Origin: Asterella californica | Taxonomy: Eukaryota > Streptophyta > Marchantiopsida > Marchantiales > Aytoniaceae | Direction: 5' to 3' | Assembly (NCBI GenBank): GCA_036924285.1 | Contig: JAYKYS010000010.1 | Span: 4,712,001 to 4,776,000, forward strand | DNA length: 64,000 bases | Shown here: in pieces, positions 20,807-31,319 of the stretch | Layout of the letters: every line of letters begins with the position of its first letter | Numbering within the stretch: position 1 is the first letter of the stretch | Made by a program: the position numbers and the translations under genes | The notes under the pieces: model-generated | Told to the model about the DNA's origin: nothing | Databases searched by the model: none | The model's input: the letters and a program-made list of their open reading frames with translations, nothing else

Positions 20807-21374
20807 GACGATGATCCGTCATACATCTCTCTCGCTCTATAGTTTGTTTGACATTTTTTTCACTCGACTATCTTCTCGCTTAGCAATCTCTCACATTACT
20901 AAGTAGAAGCTTAACTTGTCAACCCTGAGCCTCAGAGATCGAACATAACCCTCTCAAGAATTCTGAAATTCTTTCACTCTTTTACTTCAGCAAGCGATAT
21001 AACAGATTTGACCCCCCTTCGCTTCGAATGCCATAACTCCAGTTCTACTCGATCAATTCACGCATGATTTGGGTGCCTAGATAGCTTATCTTGCAAGCTA
21101 TCAGCATGGAAGATTTCAAGGTCTGACTCTAAAAACTGAAAATATGAAAATGACTGTAAACTCCTTCCCGAGAGCTCACTATTTGATACCGAAAAACCCC
21201 CTTAACTTCCGAAAGACATAACTCTCTCCTTACAATTGATCTCTCGGAGATATCAAGCTTATTGGAAAGCTTATCTTGCCCTCTATAACATGGTGTATGT
21301 ACAAAGGTTCTGAACTCATGCTCAAAAACAGACATGAACTGTACTAACGACTAAATACGAATCTTTGTATCGAG
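20807..21374 (-). other. Untranslated leader of Ty3-A
   Basis: About 570 bases lie between the primer site and the first ORF. I see no long frame or motif here. It should carry the packaging signal in this type of element. Confidence 0.5.
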
Positions 21375-21392
21375 GTCCCGGCAACGGAACCA
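21375..21392 (-). other. Primer-binding site complementary to tRNA-Glu
   Basis: On the minus strand TGGTTCCGTTGCCGGGAC begins three bases after the LTR. It is the exact complement of CCGGCAACGGAA plus CCA, the 3' end of plant-type tRNA-Glu as I remember it. This fixes orientation and the 5' LTR. Confidence 0.8.
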
Positions 21393-21395
21393 AAA

Positions 21396-22195
21396 TGTAA
21401 GCCGGCCTGTCTCTCACCCAGGGGTACCTCAAATGACTAGGATTACTAGTGCACCTTAATTACAAAGATTCTATCATACCCATGCTCACTTCACTCAACA
21501 CTCTGACCCGTATGGTCACATCGGTCCCTCTAATAGCGTTCCTGCAAACAAGTTCTAGCCCCGCCCTCCACATTGCATCACATAGTACTCAAGGACTCCC
21601 AAGATCTCCAATGCTCACTTTACTTATAGACAGGAAAATGAGAGTGTCTTCCACCTTCTCAACTCCTCCTTATATACTCTACAACTTCTTACAGTGGTAA
21701 CTTTCACTAAGTTACGTTACCTTATGGTAAGTGCGCAATCCAAAATAGTAAAACTTCTAAAGGCTACTAAGCCTTTAAGAATAGCACACACATTACTTGT
21801 TCTACTTTACAAAAGTAAGAGATTCTTCTACTTTAGCTTTTGTAAAGTGTTAACTTTCCACCCTATCCAATCGGAAAGCGACAACAAACTAATACGTCTT
21901 TTGAGGAGCATCTTTAGATCTTTGTGCATGACTTTCCATCATGCATCCAATCAGCGATGGTCAACAAAGTTACATACTTTTGAGAAGCATATTTAGAGCT
22001 CCGCACTTGTCACATAGTGCCATAGTGAAACCTCTAATAGTTTCCCTAACTTAGTTATAACTATTTCAGCTAGTTATGACTAGTTTTGATCACTCTAGAT
22101 TTAGATCTTCGAACTAGCGTAACCTATAAGATAGTCATACCTAATGAAATTTATATAAGCACGCACACAAATAATGGGATACTTGTGGTGTGACA
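21396..22195 (-). repeat. 5' LTR of the nested Ty3-A
   Basis: This is 800 bases, nearly identical to 14569-15368 at an offset of 6827. It is followed on the right by the target copy GTTC and then the rest of E2. Near-identity of the LTRs means a recent insertion. Confidence 0.95.
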
Positions 22196-22199
22196 GTTC

Positions 22200-23223
22200 C
22201 CATCTTCCGAATCGTCTTCTGTTCTAGGTTTCGGGGGTAGTGAGGTAGTAGGGTAGGGAAATTGATAGTTGGAGTCTCCAATTTGAGGGTTAGGAGTAGG
22301 GAAGCTCGAATTGAGCTCGGGAAGAAGTAAGGAGATGTCTGCCAGAAATTGGGCAGCGCTTCCGCGCCCAATGTCTCAATAGAAAGAATGAGGGGTGGGG
22401 TAATCGATCAGGCTGCCTGCACACAATCAAGGAAGCGCGGGGAATACCAAGAAAAGGCGAGAAGAAGTGGGAAGGGGAAAGAACAAGGGGAAGAACCTCT
22501 ACAGTCTTCTTCGGCTCCCCAAGTTGCCTTCGACCTCCGTGCGCTTCTTGGCTCTGGTCGTAGCTCCAATGCGACTCCTCACCACTGCGCCTGCTGTCAA
22601 TCTCTTGGCCACGTCTCGATTCCACCTTCAATTCTACTTGCTACTCTCCAATGTCAACTTCTCGGGAGCTCACAGAAAACGCCTTCGCTCTCTGCCGTTT
22701 ATGCTCCAGCAATTCGATCTCAACCTTCGCCTAGCTGCCAACTTGTTCTCTCTTACCTCGATGTCCTCACTCGATTCCTCTCTCAATGCTTACTTGCGAA
22801 GCTCACTCTCTCAGTCGATCTTCTCAAGCGATGTGCTGCCTTGGAATGTGCCTAATGTGCTTCCTTACGCATCTTCCCCGCAGATTAGGGGTTCTCGACC
22901 TTGGGTGTCTTCTCTGACCTACCTACCTATTCGGTGCGTCCCAGTAGGTACACCTACTGTCTTACCCGAAAACTCGTGGTTGGCCTTCGCGGTCGCTGTC
23001 TTCCGCCGTCTTCTCATCTTCCGAAGATGCAACTGAGAAGACGCTCTTCCGAAGACAGTCGTCTTCTGAAGAAGTCAACTTCTTATTACAAACAGCTCTT
23101 AAGATCATCTTCCTATTAAGGAAGACATAACCTTAAGTAACAACGCTTCTTCAGTTATACAAACAAGTTATTATTCTTAAAAATTTCAAAAATTCGTGCA
23201 TCCTGTAATTTGTGGGCACCACA
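22200..23223. repeat. E2 right subterminal region and terminus
   Basis: This is the 5' end of the E unit on the minus strand. About 120-240 bases from the end, at 22990-23110, GTCTTC/GAAGAC motifs are packed in both orientations. The last 60 bases (ending AATTTGTGGGCACCACA) are nearly the same in E3, E4 and E6. No gene is evident; the plus-strand open frames at 22349-23036 are not conserved. Confidence 0.8.
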
Positions 23224-24844
23224 CCTGATTCGGCAGATGCGAGAGCTGAAGGTAGAGCTAGCTGGATTGCAAAGAGAGCAGCCACCGGCGCCTGCTGCTG
23301 CACGTCCAGGAGGAGCTCCTGTTCGTAGATGTATTTGGTGTGACAGTCCTGATCATTTCCGAGGAGATTGTCAAGAGCTCACAGTTGCTTTGCGAGATGG
23401 TGTGGTTCGCTATCAGAACGGTAGGCTGCACCTTTCTTCTACTGGAGAGCCGTTGAGCACGCAGTTTGGACGAGGAGGCATGAGGAGTCTACCTCAGATT
23501 GCTGCAGCTGCAACAGCAAATGCGTTAATGGCACCGATGGTAAATTCTGATGTATATGCTGGGCATATTGAGATCTCTTCTAGTCCTACATTGCTAGATA
23601 GGACTGCTGAGAAGAGTGTGGCTCCAGTTCCTTCTGAGATACTGAAGAGAGGAGCAGAGTCTATTCGTAGGATCACAGGATGGGGAGATCTTGTAGATGC
23701 TGCTTCTATCAGAGCATTCCTGGATGTAGATAGACACGTTAATTGGCAGGATGCTTCTGTGGAGGAAAAGAGGCGACGAGAAGCCTTTGAACTTGATACT
23801 GGAGTTCCTGAGGAGACTGGGGATAGACGGAGAGTCACAAGGAGACGAGCGGCTCTTCCTGAGGACATCCCATCTACTTCTGCAGCTCCTCCACCTGCAC
23901 CAGGTCCTATGGAGGACGTGCAGAGATCCCAGCAGGAGCTAACGACTGCTGGTAGGCGGTTTACTGCCCAAGAGAAGGGGAAGGGACCGGCTTACAAGTT
24001 GGCAGCTGATATTGAAATTTCTACTGATCTGAAGAGTATCTTGGAGCAGAGGATACTGGATGCGCGAATCGAGTTTTCTCTTCGAGAAGTTCTTGGTATT
24101 GCAAAGAGGGAGTTTCACGAATTGATCATCGACATCATCGAGCGCAAGAGACAGGTGATGTCTGAGCAGGTAGAGAGTCAGATGATAGATGTAGTAGGAG
24201 CTTCTCTGAATGATGCAGAGTTTGGAAAGGTGCATTTTCAGGAAGCTGATGACAAGAGATACCAGCAAGAAGCGTTGGTTGCTGGTACCGACACTATTGA
24301 GTTCAACGATGAGGAAGCTGGTGAGGAGAGTCCAGCTAGTGAAAGTGATTTCAGAAAGAGACATTGAGCTCGTGCCACAACTGCTACGAGAGTTCGTCTT
24401 GGAAGTTTGGCTGAATCTGTTGCTGCTTTAGTTGATCACGGATCTGAGATCAACATCATGTCACGAGAGGTGTACGAGAGGGGTCAGTGGCCTATCGAGC
24501 TAAACCATGGTTGGGTGTTACGTGCTGCAAACAACCAGAAAGGTGAGCTATACGGCGCTTGTCCTAACGTGAAGGTGAAGATAGGTGATGTGGATGTGGA
24601 TCAACATTTCTTCGTGCAATCTTCTGCTTCATATCCTGTGATTCTTGGTCAGCCTTATATCACTGCGGTTCGAATGGAGACCAAGGTGATGGATGATGGA
24701 TCTCACTATGCTAGGATCCGTAGTCCAGATGATAGACGTTCTGTGCAATTTCTGACCGTTCGTACGAACCACGAACGAAACCGTCAAACTTTGAGAGATT
24801 CTCCTATCTGTAGGGGTAAGGGTTTTTTGAAACCACTCTCGTAG
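23224..24844 (+). pseudogene. Ty3-B gag end, zinc knuckle and protease
   Basis: The frame resumes after E2 at LIRQMRELKVELAGLQ. A zinc knuckle CIWCDSPDHFRGDC follows near 23333-23374, then a linker, a conserved region (KSILEQRILDARIEFSLREVLGIAKREFHELIIDII) and the aspartic protease (VAALVDHGSEINIMS, then ILGQPYITAV). An in-frame TGA at 24365-24367 replaces a Trp codon that the sister copies keep (HWARATT in 38272-39777). Pol follows in a different frame. The DHGS box in place of DTGS is shared by all three copies of this lineage. Confidence 0.9.
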
Positions 24845-24878
24845 GACGGATAGCGAGAGTGATGGATCTACTGCTACT

Positions 24879-27800
24879 ATGATCCCGCTTGAGCAGCCTG
24901 AGGAATCACAGGAGGTTGATGGAAAGGCTGCTCAAGATTCAGAAAGTAGTTGCACTGTGCATAGTTGGAAATCTGGGTTGATGGCTTTCAGTTCTGATGA
25001 TTGGAGTGAGTTCACACGGATGGAGGATTTGACTGAGAAGAGTAGAAGGCAGATGGAGAGGTGTGCAGCAAATCTGCGTTGTACAGGAGTTCTGAAGGAA
25101 GATGAGATGATTTCTGGTGTTTATGAGGAGTTTGTAGGTGTGCAATCTTTTGTTCGTTGGCTGGATGGTGTGGATAGGTTGATGGAACAGATGGGAGGTA
25201 GGGTGGTGATTCCCATCCATTCTCGTGAAGTCTATGAGGAAATTATCTCATACTTGCGATATCTTCCTCATCCGAGACTGGAGAATGGATGGAAGGATGC
25301 AGTCTGTTGGTGTGGCTCTCAGCAGGAAGCGGAAGTACACGTCAAGTATAAAGCTGTAGCGAGGAAGGTGAGACTTGTGACGACCCAATTACCTGTTGAT
25401 TCTCAGCAGCAGATGGAGTTAGCGGCTGCTGAGCCTGTGCTTAGAGATCCTACACAGGTAGGACACAAGTTTACTCAGGAGACACTCGAGCAGCTCCAGA
25501 TAGGAGGGGGTGGCTTCTTGACTGAAGAGGAGAAACGAGCTTTTGAACAGATGATAGTTAGCCATGGTAAGGCATTTTCTTTCTCGGCTGAGGAGATAGG
25601 TTGTGTGGATCCTAGTATGATAGCTCCGATGGTTATCTTCACTGTTCCTCACGTATCTTGGGACTTGAAGCCGATTCCAGTCCCTCGTGCCTTGCTACCG
25701 AAGGTGATTGAGTTACTGAAGGAGAGGATGCAGATGGATATTCTTGAACCATCTATAGCTCCGTACTCTAGCCGATGGTTCACAGTACCTAAGAAGACAG
25801 GAGCCATGCGCTTCATCCAAGACTTGCAGCTTGCCAACAACATCACGATTCGAAACGTTGGAACAGGACTTGTGGTTGATGAAGTAGCTGAGGCGTTTGC
25901 TGGAAGGTCAATCTATTCTATTGGAGATCTGTTTTCAGGTTATGATCAGTTTCAGCTTGCTTTGGAGAGTAGAGACTTGACTACCATGCGTACACCTTTG
26001 GGATTGATGGGAATGTGCACTCTTCCTCAGGATGCGACAAACTCAGTAGCCCATATGCAAAATGCGATGCATAAGGTGTTACGAGAGTTTGTGCCTGAGG
26101 TCACTATCCCGTTTCTGGATGATATTCCCATGAAAGGTTGTCCGGTGGAGGACAAAGACGAAGCAGTGACTTCTGATGGTTGCAGAAAGTTCGTTGCAGA
26201 CCACATTCGAGATGTGGAGAAGATTCTGATGCGTTTGGAGGAGGTACACCTCACTCTATCAGGTACCAAATCTCGCTTTGGGATGTCAGAGATTGTGGTA
26301 GTAGGTCATCTGTGTGGTACTTTTGGGAGGCGTCCGAACCCAAAGAAAGTAGATGCTATAGCAAGGATAGCTGACTGCACCAACATCACTGAGGTTCGAC
26401 GGTTCTTAGGAGCTTGTGTGTTCTTTCGTGTGAGTATTCCTCATTATGCACATATTGCCGAGCCTCTATATGCACTTCTGAGAAAGGGAAGGAGGTTTAC
26501 TTGGCGGCAAGAACATCATGAGACGATGGAGCAGCTGAAGGAGATTCTGAAGTCTCCACCTATACTAAGGAGGCTTAGCTACGAGAGCGGGAGACCTGTG
26601 GTACTGACTGTTGATACGAGTCCAAAGGCGATTGGATTGGCCGTTGGCCAAGAAGATGCAGAAGGTGTGCGGTTTGTTTCAAGGTTTGGAGCTCGGATCT
26701 TAACAGATAGACAGCGTAACTATCCTCAAGTGAAGCGTGAGTTGTGGGGAGTTGTTACTGCTATGAAGGTAGATCGAGAGTTCTTGATAGGAGCTCGTGT
26801 GATACTAGAAACAGATTGTTTGCCTTTGTTGGGTATGATAGCGAACTGCAATACATCAGATATAGCAATGTTGCGATGGATTGCTTATGTCCGGAGTCTG
26901 AACCCTGAGCTAAAGCATATAGCAGGGAAGGACAATCCAGTTGCAGATATGTTGTCTAGGGCTCGTTGTACAGATGAGGATGAGATGTTTGCAGAGGTGG
27001 AGAATGAAGAGAAGAGAGACGTTTGGTACCAAGTTGGTCAGCAGACTTCAGACTTGGAACCACTGCCGTTCAATGAGGAGTTCTACTCAGACAAGTTCCG
27101 CGATATTGGATTTTATCTGAGTTCGTTATGCAGAAGAGAAGGATGGAGTGATGTAGAGTTCAAGGAGATCAGACGGAAGGCGTACAGCTACCTTCTACGT
27201 GAAGGTTATCTGTGGAAACGTCCGAAGAGAAGAGACGGGATGCTTGCTAGAGTGGTGGATGATCAACCGATAAAGCTTAATCTGCTGAAGGAGTTTCATG
27301 ATACTTTGTGGGCTGGACATCGTGGAGTATGGGCTACTTACACGAAGATGAAGGAGCGTTACTGGTGGAAGGGTTTGTATCAAGACGTGGTGGACTTTGT
27401 TGGGTCGTGTCTGCACTGCCAGTTCTACTCTAAGGTCCGTTACAGAGATGGACTTGTACCTACTTATCCACCTAGTATCCATTTTCAGTGGGTTCTTGAT
27501 CTTGTGATGATGCCACCGAGGTTATGGGGGATGCGTTACTTGGTGTTGGCTCGAGAGGATCTCTCCAACTATGTGGAGGGACGAGCACTACGGACGAAGA
27601 CTACAGAGAATATATGTAGGTTCGTGCTTGAAGATATCATCTGTCGTTATGGATTGGTTGGGAGATTACGTGCAGATAGAGGCGAGTTGAGAGGCGCTGA
27701 AGTGAAGGAGTTTTTTGCTCGTTATGGAGTAAAGCTTCGACTTACTACTGCTATGAATCCAGAGGATATCGGTAAGAGTGAACGGGGACACCCTTCTATT

Positions 27801-28478
27801 GTTCATGCTTTAGTGAAAGCATGTGATGGTAGGCCTAGAGAATGGCCGAGACTACTTTCATTTGCTTTGTGGGCTGATAGAACTACACACTGTACTACGA
27901 CTGGCTATATGCCAGTTGAGCTTATGCTGGGGCAGAAACCGATCATGCCTGCTGAGGAGTACTTTCCTACATGGGCTACGCTACCGTGGGAAGATGGTAT
28001 AGATCGTGCTTCACTCCTTGCTTTACGTATTAGGTAGTTGGAGCGAAGGGAGGAGGATCTTGCTGATGCGCAGGAGACGCTGAAGGTGGCTCGAGTCAAA
28101 AACAAAGAACGTTTTGACAAGACTCACCGACTACGACCGAAGCCAATACATGTTGGTGACTGGGTTCTGGTATATGATAGCACGTTGGAGAATCAGCATT
28201 CTACACTTCGGAAGTTCTCTCGAAGGTGGTTCGGGCCTTATGTTGTGCTAGATGTGTATGAGAATGTCACTTATAGTTTGCGTGAGTTGGATGGAACTCC
28301 TTTGAAGCTATCTGTGGCTGGCAAACGTGTGAAACTGTTCAAGAGACGCGGAGGGTCAATCGAGTTATTCAACTTTCTGGAGTCAGAGCTGAGGACAACA
28401 AGAGACGGAGACGTCCCAGCGTCTGATGAGACTGAGGCGAAGGAGAGCGATGATGATGAAGAACAAGCAGAAGACTGA
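24879..28478 (+). pseudogene. Ty3-B pol: RT, RNase H, integrase
   Basis: From the ATG at 24879 the frame is open to 28037, where a TAG replaces the CAG of the sister copy (RIQQLERR), then continues to 28478. RT is recognisable by IAPYSSRWFTVPKK, IGDLFSGYDQFQL and the catalytic FLDDIP. RNase H shows TVDTSPKAIG, KRELWG and ETDCLPL with all three acids. Integrase has HAGHRGVWATY-like zinc region with SCLHCQ, then VLDLVMM, RADRGEL and EDIGKSERGHP carrying D, D, E. The C-terminal domain reads GDWVLVYDS and RRWFGPYVV. The RT style, with MRTPLGL and RRFLGACVFF, is one I associate with fungal Ty3 elements as well as algae. Confidence 0.9.
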
Positions 28479-28512
28479 GCAGGTTGGCACATGCCGGAGG
28501 ATGTGCAGGTTT

Positions 28513-28524
28513 GGAGGGGGTGGA
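28513..28524 (+). other. Polypurine tract of Ty3-B
   Basis: GGAGGGGGTGGA immediately precedes the LTR start TGTCGTGATG. The same tract precedes the Ty3-C 3' LTR at 43290. Confidence 0.8.
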
Positions 28525-28830
28525 TGTCGTGATGTGAATCATTTCACATAATAAATGATTCACTTCTCTGTTAGGCATTAGTCTCTCTGAGTGAAGTTAA
28601 GACCTCAGAGAAGTCCGTTTTTGGAAGATGTTATATATTTTGAGTCTTAGTAGGTTGATTACCATGTTGATAGGGCTTAAGCTCATGGGTTGTATTTGCG
28701 TGTCACCCATGCAAGCTTTCTAGCTGATTTAAGTTATTTTTCGGGGCTGCGTCTCGTTTTAGGTAGTTTAAAGTTTACGCTGGCACTCTAGGGGGCTTGA
28801 CGTGGTAGCCTATGAGTGTAGATAAGTTAC
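28525..28830 (+). repeat. 3' LTR of Ty3-B, truncated to 306 bases
   Basis: It starts TGTCGTGATGTGAATC and carries an 11-bp hairpin (GTGAATCATTT with its complement). It stops at GATAAGTTAC where E3 sequence begins in mid-unit. The 5' LTR continues for about 1 kb more. Confidence 0.9.
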
Positions 28831-31073
28831 ACCACTAGGGAGAGAGAGACGCTGACAGGAGGTTGCCACCCCACATGCAAAAACGGTTCCCCTTTCCTAA
28901 TTAGCCATCTGGTTGTTTACCCTGCGCTGCCTACTCTACCACATCTAAAATTAAGTTGGACCTGTCTTTTCCTAATATAGCATATTTAGTACTTTACTAA
29001 GTTTGGACAAGTCCCTGGTCTTCTGGGCTTTGCTTATCTATTCTAATGGCTCGGATGCCATTTCCACCTGATCTATTCCTACATGAACTACTAAAACGAC
29101 TTCTGATACGCTGGGAAGCCCTGTAATTACCTCGGGTGTCGCTGAGGTGGCCTCCTCCTCCATGTTCATCGCTGGCTCTGCTGCTGCTGCTTCGGAAGAC
29201 AGAAGCGTCTTCTGGGAAGCTGGGTCGACTTGTGCTTTCTCGCTCTTCTGAGGTACTAGTTCGACACTGGGAGCCATGGTGACCTCATAGGGGTCCGGGG
29301 AAGTCGCTTCCTCCACGCGGAATACCTGGGAAGACGGTCTTCCTTCTTGTCTTCCAGAAGACGGTCTTTCTTCCTGTCTTCCAGAAGACGTCTTGTCTTC
29401 CGGGGCATCTTCCGGGTTCTTCTCAGCTTCCAACGCTGTCACTACCAAGTGTACAGCGAGGTCGAACTCCTCCTTCTCCAAGTTTGGTCTTGTCGATGAT
29501 GCTGGTGCTTGGGAAGACGTGTTTACTGATGATGACGAGATCAAGGGAAGATCATAGAGCGTCTTCACTCCTTCTATCTGCCGATCCAAGTACCTGAACA
29601 TACTCTCCTTGCACTCCACAAACATTGCTTTGGACTCCTCGTCCCATCCTCTAGCCAGGGTAAGCAACTTCCTACCCGCGGTGAAGTTGAACTTCTTCCG
29701 AAGCGCTTCACCAACTGAGCTAGCAACCCCTGCGCACGAGCTTCTGCTGCTTCTCTCTGCGTCTTCTCGGCTGCAGCTTGCGCTTCTGCGGCTTCCCGCA
29801 GTATCTTCCACGTCATCTTCTCTTCTGCAAGGGCGGTGAGCTTATCCCATACTTGCAGAACCTCCTGGTCACGCTGCTGTAAGCGCGCCTGCAACTCCTG
29901 GTTGCTCTTCTTCAGCTGCGCTAACTCCTTGGAAGAAGTGACGTACTTGTTGTGAGTCGAAGGCTCAGTCCTTCCCTAAGTACTCACAGTATAGCTTCCA
30001 CTCTCAGAAGACAGCTACTCCGTCTTCTGAGATTCTAACAATGCTTCCTAAGTAGCGCTCGTCTTCCGAGCTGTATCTAATCAATCCTAACTAAGCAAGG
30101 CCTCGCATGGATTCCTAAGAAGACAACCCACCTTGCATTACATCCTACTTCCTATCAGAAGATACAAGATATGCGAGAAGTAGAGTATAAGAAAGGTTCA
30201 GAAGATGGTTGCGGGCTCCTGCGGTGACAATGGCCTCTGGGAAGACACCCGGGACAGTTTCCGATTCAATGTCTTTCTCGGAAGACCTCCCGAAGTCAGG
30301 CTTCCCTTCACTCGTCTCACCTGTCTTCGTCTTCCTACGTGTAATCTATCCTCACAACAGACTCAAGACATGTGCACTCTGTTCTTCTGACTTCTCACCT
30401 CTCACACGCACTCAGAAGAAGCTTGCTGCTCGATGGGAAGACATGACCCTCGACCATTCTCTCCAGATTCTGCCAGCAAGTATTCTCACGACTCTCTTCT
30501 AAGTTTGGGAAGAAGAAGGAATGGCTGCTATGGGTCGGACAGAAGAGACCCGAATGGACCCTCACGTCTTCTCGCTCATTTTGCCTACCTTTCAGTCTTC
30601 TAGTCTCTCTAGGAAGATGTGGAGTTGAGAAGCTTGGAAGATCGGGAGGCACAAGTCTAGTTCCCGACTTCCAACTTCTCGAAATAACAAAAGAACTCAC
30701 CACACCACTCAGGATTCGTACCAAGCCTCTCTTAACACAAAAGCAAAGCAAATCCACTCTTGATACGAATTGTGTACAGTCGACTTCCGAAGACAATCTT
30801 CCGAAGACAGTCTTTCAAAGATGTTCCAATCTTCCGAACCGTCTTCCGTCTTCTGCCGTCTTCCCGTCTTCCGAAGACGCAACTGAGAAGAAGCTTCCCG
30901 GAAGATGGTCGTCTTCCGAAGAAGTCAACTTCTTATTACAAAAATCTCGTAAGATCATCTTCCTTCTAAGGAAGCCGTAATCTTAAGTAGCAACGCTTCT
31001 TCAGTTATACAAACAAGTTATTAATCTCAAAAATTTCAAAAATTCGTGAATCCTGTAATTTGTGGGCACCACA
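28831..31073 (-). mobile_element. E3: internally deleted E-element copy
   Basis: E3 starts in mid-unit (equivalent to about 9800 in E2), continues through the C-terminal part of the E gene (29038-29894) and then jumps, near 29940, straight to the region upstream of the gene. The N-terminal and middle codons are missing. It ends at the usual right terminus GGGCACCACA at 31073. The C-terminal coding remnant has one frameshift. The right subterminal motif cluster is at 30780-30930. Confidence 0.85.
29038..29894 (-). pseudogene. E gene remnant in E3 (coiled coil and C-terminal part)
   Basis: Frames from 29894 and 29811 give the coiled coil (REAAEAQAAAEKTQREAAEA) and then the tail (KKFNFTAGRKLLTLARGWDEESKAMFVE, LEKEEFDLAVHLVVTALEAEK, ending ASEPLE). 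A frameshift lies near 29700. The stop at 29038 matches the end of the E2 gene at 10007. Confidence 0.75.
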
Positions 31074-31117
31074 TCCTGCTGTTGCTGCGGCTGCGTCTTC
31101 CTCGGCTTCGGCTTCTG

Positions 31118-31302
31118 CCGAAGACGCCCCGGAAGACAGGAAGACGAGCCGTCTTCTCAGGTATTCCGCGTGGAGGAAATGACTTCTCCGGACCCCTATG
31201 AGGTCGCCATGGTCCCTAGTACCGCACCCGTGTCTCAGAAGACCGAAGACGCACCACTCGACTCTGCTTCTCAGAAGACGCTTCTGTCTTCCGAAGCAGA
31301 GG
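31118..31302 (+). other. Inverted segment of the E gene inside E4
   Basis: Here the E coding sequence runs on the plus strand, reading FRVEEMTSPDPYEVAMVP and ASQKTLLSSEAE, while both flanks keep the minus orientation. The ends fall in GAAGAC/GTCTTC motifs. The next block on the right is the coiled coil, so some sequence was also lost. Confidence 0.85.
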
Positions 31303-31319
31303 AAGACGGAAGACGGCTT

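Larger units (their letters stand above)
14569..22195 (-). mobile_element. Young, nearly intact Ty3-A retrotransposon nested in E2
   Basis: This 7627-base element has two 800-base LTRs that differ at only about three positions, a primer site matching tRNA-Glu, an upstream small ORF, a single gag-pol frame of 1536 codons, a short displaced integrase tail and a polypurine tract. GTTC flanks both ends (14565-14568 and 22196-22199). The empty site is visible in E3, E4 and E6 as GAAGATGTTCCAATCTTCC. The only clear lesion is a frameshift near 15596. Orientation is right to left. Confidence 0.95.
8368..23223 (-). mobile_element. E2: complete E-element (about 5.9 kb net) with two nested insertions
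   Basis: E2 runs from TGTAGTGACGCAGGATTAC at 8368 to GGGCACCACA at 23223. Both sides carry CCTGA (8363-8367 and 23224-23228), and removing E2 restores the gag codons. The ends are imperfect inverted repeats: the right end read inward is TGTGGTGCCCACAAATTAC, agreeing at 12 of 19 positions with the left end. There are no direct terminal repeats, no primer site and no reverse transcriptase. Nested inside are a solo Ty3-C LTR (11753-13035) and a Ty3-A element (14569-22195), each with its own 4-bp duplication. Without them the unit is about 5938 bases. One long minus-strand gene occupies 10007-13678. I do not recognise the class. Confidence 0.85.
6058..28830 (+). mobile_element. Ty3-B element, split by E2 and truncated in its 3' LTR
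   Basis: The parts in order are 5' LTR (to 7376), primer site, gag start (7444-8367), the E2 insertion (8368-23223), the rest of gag and protease (23224-24844), pol (24879-28478), polypurine tract (28513-28524) and 306 bases of 3' LTR. The target CCTGA occurs on both sides of E2 and the gag frame resumes in phase across it, which shows the two halves belong to one element. Several in-frame stops make it inactive. No target duplication of the element itself is visible, since the 3' LTR is cut at 28830. Confidence 0.9.

Noticed and set aside
14569..22195. The duplicated 800-base blocks as a segmental duplication of host DNA
   Set aside because: They have TG...CA ends, a primer site, polypurine tract and gag-pol between them, and GTTC target copies outside, so they are LTRs.
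22990..23110. The GTCTTC/GAAGAC clusters as a CRISPR array or simple satellite
   Set aside because: The motif is only six bases, spacing is irregular, both orientations are mixed and there are no unique spacers of constant size.
8368..23223. E2 as an ordinary LTR element with one LTR at each side of the gene
   Set aside because: The 1.6 kb left part and 1.7 kb right part show no direct similarity to each other by eye; only the outermost bases match, and in inverted orientation.
23210..23223. An upstream start of the gag frame within the E2 end
   Set aside because: The first codons come from the E terminus; gag homology begins only after the CCTGA target copy.
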